From the NCBI GenBank assembly GCA_963556145.1, contig OY744464.1, forward strand, positions 434,001 to 498,000: DNA of 64,000 bases, read 5' to 3'. Every line of letters starts with the position of its first letter. Within the stretch, counting starts at the first letter, position 1. Positions 58,271 through 64,000 of this stretch are shown here, piece by piece. A program made the translations under genes and the position numbers. The notes under the pieces are model-generated. The model saw nothing but the letters and a program-made list of their open reading frames with translations. It did not search any database and was not told the DNA's origin. Source of the stretch: Hygrocybe punicea. Taxonomy: Eukaryota > Basidiomycota > Agaricomycetes > Agaricales > Hygrophoraceae.

Positions 58271-59115
58271 AAATTTTGACAACCACCAAAATGGTACATT
58301 TTGATATCCATTAAATTAAATATTCTCATCCTGTCAAAATTATAAATTTCAGCTTGTCTTGAGGTGATGCCTAAATTTGGACTAGCAAACCTGTGTAAAC
58401 TCGAATCTAAATTATACTTTCCCTCTACAATTTAGCACTGATAATTATTTTGATTGCAGGAGTGATTTAAAGGCAAGAGAAAATAATTAATTTGGACATT
58501 TATTTATTCATGACTTAAATTCAATATTTAGACTTGACCTAAATTAAAATGTAAAGATTATATTTTTTTGCTAACTTTAGAAATAACTTTAGATCCCGAC
58601 TAAATGTTGAAAGTCCTGATGTGAAACTGAGCACACAGCTTTCGGTCTCAATCTATCGTTGCGGCAAATGCCGGCGGCTCCTTCCGGGCTTGACAAGCTT
58701 GACTCTTCGCCCTTGCTTTTCCCTATGCATTCTCTTGTTATCCTCTTGTGTTTCCTACGTGTTCTCTCGTTACCCTCTTGTTTGTGTTTTGGTCGACATG
58801 TCTTTGTCTACTGTATTGACGTGTATATATGATAATCTATATACATGATTTTTTTAAGTTTTGACGTGGGGATAAAGCAACATCTTGTGAATGCATCACT
58901 TGTCAACCTCCATGTTTGGTCGTTTATCGCCCCTCCCGTTCTGTGTCTCATTCTGCGCCTCGTATCCTACCCTGCATTTTAAGGTAAAATTGGGTTGTGT
59001 GGCGTCCAGTTCCATTGATAAGCACGTGCGCATTGCTTCCTGTGTTCAATGTATGTTATTTGCGTTCTTTGTCATTGATGGAGTGCTTACCTTGCTGAAT
59101 GTGTTATCGAGCAGC

Positions 59116-60133
59116 TAGTGATGGTACAGTTCGGTTCTGAACCTGGGTTCAAACCTGAACCTACATGAACCGAACCTAAGTTCAGTTCAAGGTTCGGGGT
59201 AATGCCTGAACCGAACCTTAGGTTCAGTTCAAGGTTCAGTCAAGGACAGAATCTTGTGAACCTGGTTCGAACTGGTTTGAACCTGAACCTAATCTTTCAC
59301 ATATTAGTCTAATGTCTGCATTGGAATCAAAATATCACAAGAATCATATATGTTGGCTCAAAGAACAAGAATAAAGAAAAACACGGTATATGTGCTTCTA
59401 GCCCTTGAAAAAATGAACAACTTTCTCTCTACAACCTTGTTCATAGGAGCTCATTTGATGCCATAATTTAACAATATCATTCTGGGTATTAAAAAACACT
59501 TAGTCACCTCTTACTTCATCCACAACTCATCATACACTAAATATTGTTCAAATGTAATTACAGGAGCTGATAGCCATTAGAAAATAGTACAACTTTCCCT
59601 CTACAACCATCTAAATCCACGCAGTATTTCATGAGATACAAGATTGAGTACAGTAATTTTGTCTAAGTCTATATTGTTCAATCAATTCAAAAATTTCCAA
59701 AAATTGTCAAGATACATGCAAACGGCTGTAAAATACAGCAAAATATTTGCAATGACCATCTGAACAGTTGTCCAGGATATTTCATGCTTACTGTGCTTCA
59801 GACACATCTAACACAAGATTCTATTGATTCATTCACAGTGAACATGGACACAGTACATGTAATTGAAGAGTCAAACCATTAGCACAACAACAATGTAGAG
59901 TGGTAGGAAATAAAAGAAAAATTTGGATTGAGAAAATTGATTAGCTAGTATACTTGTATTTTCACAGGTTCAGTTCAGGTTCAGCCTGGCCTGAACCTGA
60001 ACTGAACCTATCTGAACCTGAACCAAAGGTTCAGTTCAAGGTTCAGCATATGAGCTGAACCGAACCTCAGGTTCAGTTCAAGGTTCAGATTTTTTTGGCC
60101 TGAACCGAACCGAACTGAACCTGACCATCACTA
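59116..60133. mobile_element. Non-autonomous hAT element (MITE-like), complete
   Basis: The ends are TAGTGATGGTACAGTTCGG and the inverse of TAGTGATGGTCAGGTTCAG. The perfect 8-bp duplication cgagcagc lies at 59108-59115 and 60134-60141. The outer zones (59120-59290 and 59965-60125) repeat GGTTCAG / CTGAACC every 10-13 bp. The centre carries one arm of a foldback repeat. Confidence 0.93.
59331..59733. repeat. Single diverged foldback arm
   Basis: Matches one arm of the palindrome at 15769-16566 over its whole length, in the orientation of the right arm (GGCTCAAA, AATAAAGAAAAACA, CTTGTTCATAGGAGCTCATT, ending CGGCTGTAAA), with scattered changes. It lies in the middle of the hAT MITE. Confidence 0.85.
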
Positions 60134-60970
60134 CGAGCAGCACAATTGCTCGAAGAACTGACATCATCTTGTATCTCATGTTCTTTAGCGGCACCACGAC
60201 GAAGGATACCTGCACTTCCACGATATCGCCTACATTGAATACTTGTGGCTTGGCGGCGACAAAACTGTGTGACTTCGTTAGATTTCTGTTGGTTTTTACT
60301 TTTTTAATTCTCACTTTCCGTTCCCTTCTTTATCTACCAGGTGTTTGTAGTAGTGAACCTCGTTCTCCTCTCCATGTATGTAGTTCGACTTTGCCATCTC
60401 TTCTAGTATGCCTCGTGGATCAACAGCTTCTGAAAATGGGATGTGAGTAGCATCCGGTGCGTCTCTTTTTGGTGTAAAGTATCGGTTGGATATGTCGAGA
60501 CTGTGGTGCCCTGAATATGTCGAAGGTCACCAATGTTCCACTTTGTCCTCTGCGAATTGTTGTTTGAACAGGTTGAAAACCTCGCATCTGGCCTTGATTG
60601 CTTCTGTAAACTTGAGTGAGCCGAGCCCCGTGATACTTACGCTCTGCCTCAGGTATTTGTATCGTTGTGGAGATATGCTATTATTTAAATTAAGCTATTC
60701 TCATGAAAAACGATGTTGTAAAATACTCACCTCGGTCTTTCGACGAAAGGCGGTAGGTCTTTTGCACATACAATCCCTTGCGATCGCGTTTCCAGATGGC
60801 TGGAGAAGACGCCATGTCTGCGGGTTTTGGATACTTTGGATTTTGACTTTGTCATTCCAAGTGTCCGTCTGTGAGTGTTTGGTTACCGCTGGCATTCAAT
60901 TTTTTTATTTTTTGCGGGCTTACTTTTGTCAGTCGTATGAGCTGGCGGTCTTCAGTTTCCATTCGTGCAG

Positions 60971-62180
60971 TGGACATCTGTTCCAACGTGTCCCCTGAAG
61001 CAAGTCAGTGGCTCTGTCTTTGATTTGGGCATTGCCGTCGCTTCACTCACAGGCACCTTGCTTGTTGTAGCACTTGTCCATCGTCTGGAGTACAATCTTG
61101 AAGTTCTGTCTCTCACCTGTGTCCCTTACAGTTATATTTGCCTGACATCGGTTAACCTATCTTGCTTGGTTCTTTCTCTTCGCACCTGCGTGTCAGTGCG
61201 TCTTCGCGTCTTCACCATTTCAGCTCTTTGTGACCTCGCCTCGGATTGGATGTTATCATGTGAACACCCAGGTGTGCTGTTTTCATTTATCCAGCGTGCC
61301 TTCGCTGTCTGAGGCATCTCTTCGTCAGTTGAGTCCTCGATGAACTCGCCTCGGTGTACGTGAATTCATTTCAACGCTCAGGTGTGCCTTTTTCATTTAT
61401 CCTGAGTGTCTTCGCTGTCTGATGCATGACGTGTCACGTTGTGGGTGTTGTATGGAATGTCGGTCCGGTTGGTCTTATTCTGCCATGTATATTGGCGGTG
61501 GTCGTTCTCTGCTTATCCTCTAGTGCGTCGCCCTTTGTATCACGTCATACGTGTTATCAGAATGGGGTCCGCTGTGGGTTATCTATTACATGGTGGCCAT
61601 CGAGGTATTAATGCAGCCTCTCCCACTGTCTATTTGTTAATCTCTCGCTAACTGTTTAAAAATTTTCAAGCTGTCTTCGCTGTGTCGTGTTCTCTGTCCA
61701 CGCCATTTCTTTCCTTCTCTGCTTCTCCTGTGGTATTTCTGGTATCTCCATGGGTTTAACCATCTCACGTTTTCACCTATCCATTTACGAACTATTCTTT
61801 GTATTTTTCTTATATAGGTACACATTATTTCATTCCATTGCTTAGTTTCTGCTTACCCTGATTTTGAGCCTACCTACTTCAAGCTTGAAGATAACTATGT
61901 CATCCCGCAATGCTTCATTGAAACGGTAATACGCTGTCATCTCGACTTGTTGCCTTTGTCACTGACTCGAGTAGTTCCCCTGCTAAAAAGGGAGGGAAAA
62001 CAAATGAGCAGTGCATAGCTTCTTTTTGGGTCTCTTGACCTGTTTCTCATCCTTTTGCAGTGCTGAAAGTGTTACCAACAAGTATGTCAAACTGAACTTT
62101 TCATCGTTCTTCAACCCCCATTGTCGCTTCAGACTTTCTGTGTCTCCTCCTCCTTCTCCCACACGGTATGTGCCATTTCT
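60971..62180. other. Region between two divergent relatives
   Basis: No convincing exon. A near-duplicate of about 40 bp (CAGGTGTGC, TTTCATTTATCC, TGTCTTCGCTGTCTGA) occurs at 61269-61312 and 61379-61422. It may hold the 5' parts of both genes, but no start can be chosen. Confidence 0.35.
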
Positions 62181-64000
62181 TGTGTTTGATGTTGACTCAC
62201 TTGCCTTCGTCAGTCCGGCCGCCAAGAGTCCGGCCACCAAGACTGCAGCCAAACGGAAGGCCATGGTGGAAGGTGACTCTGACTCTGACGTGTAGGTCTT
62301 TATTTTTTGTCTTTTGTTGAGTTTTTACGCAGTCGTGTCTGTGATTGTTAGTGTTATCATTCAAGGGGTTGTCGCTTCGCCCAAAAAACAGAAACTCGGC
62401 AGCGAGGTTGTCAAAGAACCTCGGGTTTCACCCAGGAAGAAAGCTGCTGCGCGTCCTACACTGGGTGGTGTTAGCGATATCGTTGAGGAGCTTCTAGTTT
62501 CACCAAAGAAAAACAATGTGCGCGAGGTCATCAATGAGCCTCAGGTTTCGCCGAAGAAAATGGTTGCTGCACGTCATCCCACGCCAGGTGATGACGACTT
62601 CATCAATCTCCCTGCCGTTTCCATTCTGTGCGTTAGTTGTAATGTGGCTGTCTCGTTCTTTTGACTCACATATTTTGCAGAGCAAATATGGATGCTGCTA
62701 TCCAGGAGGCGAAATCATCTTTTACCTTTGGTTCTGTAGGGTGTGCCCCGAGTTTCCTTGTTGACCTTTTTTTTCGTCTAACTTGTTGTGGCTTAGACCT
62801 GATCTGGATGGTGTAGAGGCCTCTCTGTCGAGTTCGCGTCAAAGGTACTGTTTGTCCATTCGTCTTGCTTTTTTTTATTATGTTCTTTTGTATGTATTAG
62901 CAGAGTTAGGGTCAAGACGGAGAAGGCTCGTCTCCTTGAAGAAACATTAGTTCGTTTGTTCTCGGTCTGTATTGTACCTGTTTCTGACGCCGTCTTGCAT
63001 GTTAGTCAGTCTAGTGTTCCTTCAAAGAAACGGGTACTTCCTCCCTCGTCTCCACAGGAGTTGTCCGATGAAGGAGATGTCAATGAAGAATTGGGTTCCG
63101 ATAGTCCAGTGTATGTGGTCACGCACATATTCTCATTGTATTCCTGATTTTTCTAGATTAGACCGACTAAGCATTGCTCTTCGGGTAATATGCTGCATTC
63201 GAAAGCTCTTCATGAAGATTCTTCTCCAAACCGGAATGCAGATCGTAAGGCTGCAAAGTAATCTCTTCCACCACCTTGTCTTCATACTTTTTACTGACTA
63301 CCAGCCGTTAGAGTTGCTGACACCATACTGAATATTGTTGCAGCCGCCGCCAAGCCGGAAATGGCGATTGGCTCTGAGGGATCTGAATCTCGTGATGCCA
63401 CCCCAAGGTACTTGGCTTCCCTTATTCTTGCTGTTCGCTTCATTAATTGGCGTTCAGGCCTGCGATCAGTAGCACTTTTAAGTCCAAGGCAGTTGAAGAT
63501 GGTGGTACTCCCGAAGCAGATTTGTAAGGGTAGTTTCTTGTACAGTTCACTTTTTTTCAGTTCTATTGAGGATAATGGCGGGCCAGATGACGTTAGCGAG
63601 GATGCCTTGGATCAGGACGGCAGCAAGTCCTCCATTATGTCTCTGTCGGTTCAAGATCCTGTCCTGCACAAGATATACCAAGGCCTACCTTATCTGAGGT
63701 CAAAGCTTTCTTTAACGGTGACCGTCTTAGGTCTTGACACTTTTACCCCATAGTCAACTCTGTTTCGTCCAACCCTTCTTGCAATATGAGGGTGCCGATC
63801 ATGCTCACGTCATTTTCTCGGCGTTAGCAAAGGTTCTCCCTGAGGCATCAACTGCGTCCGTCCTTTTACTTGGCATTTGTCTTTCTTACACTTGATGGGA
63901 TCGTCTTTCTAGTTGTTTACTTTGTAGCCTCTTGTTTGAAAAATCACAATGTTTCGTCAACACTGCACGTATCCACCCAGATTTAGTGACCGTGGACTCC
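62180..64000 (+). CDS. Agaricomycete family of unknown function, N-terminal part
   Basis: Small exons separated by introns of about 50-60 bp. A Lys/Ala-rich start is followed by KRKAMVEGDSDSDV (62250-62292), then VVASPKKQKL and two more SPKK or SPRK motifs (62370-62570), DAAIQEAKSSFTFGSV (62690-62740), an Arg/Glu helix (RVKVTEKARLLEETL-like, 62905-62950), RVLPPSSPQELSDEGDV (63030) and VQDPVLHKIYQGLP (63650-63700). The basic SPKK motifs suggest a nuclear or DNA-associated protein. The gene runs off the window. It resembles the family of the broken gene at 58896-60970, which shows the C-terminal half. First exon and start codon not determined. Confidence 0.5.

Larger units (their letters stand above)
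53096..58623. mobile_element. CACTA-like transposon carrying several genes
   Basis: The terminal inverted repeats are about 350 bp: CACATCAGGACTTTC at 53096 and its inverse ending GTCCTGATGTG at 58623. They are followed inward by ATTTAGTCGGGATCTAAAG and many CTAAATT motifs. The flanks AAA (53093-53095) and AAA (58624-58626) fit a 3-bp duplication, and CACA ends fit the CACTA/EnSpm group. Inside are a GC-rich repeat block (53450-54950) and genes at 55348-56435 (+), 56301-56936 (-) and 57150-57900 (-). No full transposase is present, so it depends on another copy. Confidence 0.85.
58896..60970 (-). pseudogene. Agaricomycete family of unknown function, split by a MITE
   Basis: On minus the pieces read HIPFSEAVDPRGILEEMAKS, then NEVHYYKH (60450-60330), QVFNVGDIVEVQVSFVVVPL and VLRAIVLL (60270-60141), then the MITE (59116-60133), then LDNTFSK (59115-59095), and after an intron CRVGYEAQN and a polar tail ending at 58896. 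The register is restored across the MITE. I recall this block order from many agaricomycete proteins without assigned function. Stops upstream (near 60520 and 60880) suggest it was already decayed. Its relative starts at about 62180 on the other strand. Confidence 0.6.

Noticed and set aside
60486..60998. 170-codon frame on +
   Set aside because: It lies antisense to the more convincing minus-strand exons of the unknown agaricomycete family (HIPFSEAVDP block).

Overview
The window looks like repeat-dense chromosomal DNA of an agaricomycete basidiomycete. The evidence is introns of about 50 bp with GT/AG ends, a fungal-type indoleamine 2,3-dioxygenase, two fungal HNH-domain genes, a gene resembling DUF6532 proteins, and a characteristic transposon mix (Plavaka, PIF/Harbinger with a SANT/Myb-like partner gene, hAT, Tad-like LINE, CACTA-like). 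Most of the 64 kb is mobile DNA, and insertions are repeatedly nested inside other insertions.

Left third (1-26.6 kb). The window opens inside a non-autonomous hAT element (1-621). A decayed Harbinger element follows: its partner gene is on + (2899-4757) and its transposase on - (13031 down to 5011). A 6.4 kb LINE (6422-12801, 12-bp target duplication) and a solo LTR (5497-5654, 4-bp duplication) have both split the transposase. Next come a six-exon indoleamine 2,3-dioxygenase pseudogene (13728-15544), an 800-bp foldback palindrome (15769-16566), a TRIM-like LTR element (16780-18540) of the solo LTR's family, a (CAC)n-rich repeat block, a second 850-bp palindrome (21027-21877), an apparently intact HNH-domain gene (24182 down to 22617) and a TA-flanked MITE.

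Middle (26.6-41 kb). There is a gene resembling DUF6532 proteins (minus), a Plavaka transposase split by a 1.5 kb inverted-repeat element, a decayed hAT transposon, a degenerate ~140-bp tandem repeat, a small gene with an E-x-K motif, and another MITE.

Right third (41-64 kb). A second Harbinger element (41399-51768) has 85-bp terminal repeats. Two hAT insertions lie inside its two genes, each flanked by a perfect 8-bp duplication. One of them (44335-50359) is nearly complete and carries a fragment of the host RNA polymerase II largest-subunit gene, including heptads of the C-terminal domain. Immediately right is an intact HNH gene (52977 down to 52002). A 5.5 kb CACTA-like element (53096-58623), whose end is 119 bp upstream of that gene's start, carries at least three genes. 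The last 5 kb holds two divergently placed members of an agaricomycete family of unknown function, one of them broken by a hAT-type MITE.

The most unusual signal is a 52-bp symmetric site (8-bp arm, 11-bp spacer, ACGTCAATTGACGT, 11-bp spacer, 8-bp arm). It occurs three times with identical geometry inside (CAC/GTG)-rich non-autonomous elements. Many premature stops in dead genes are TGA where family members have Arg, which suggests CpG deamination of methylated repeats. All functional calls come from reading translations against remembered family features; no database search was run.
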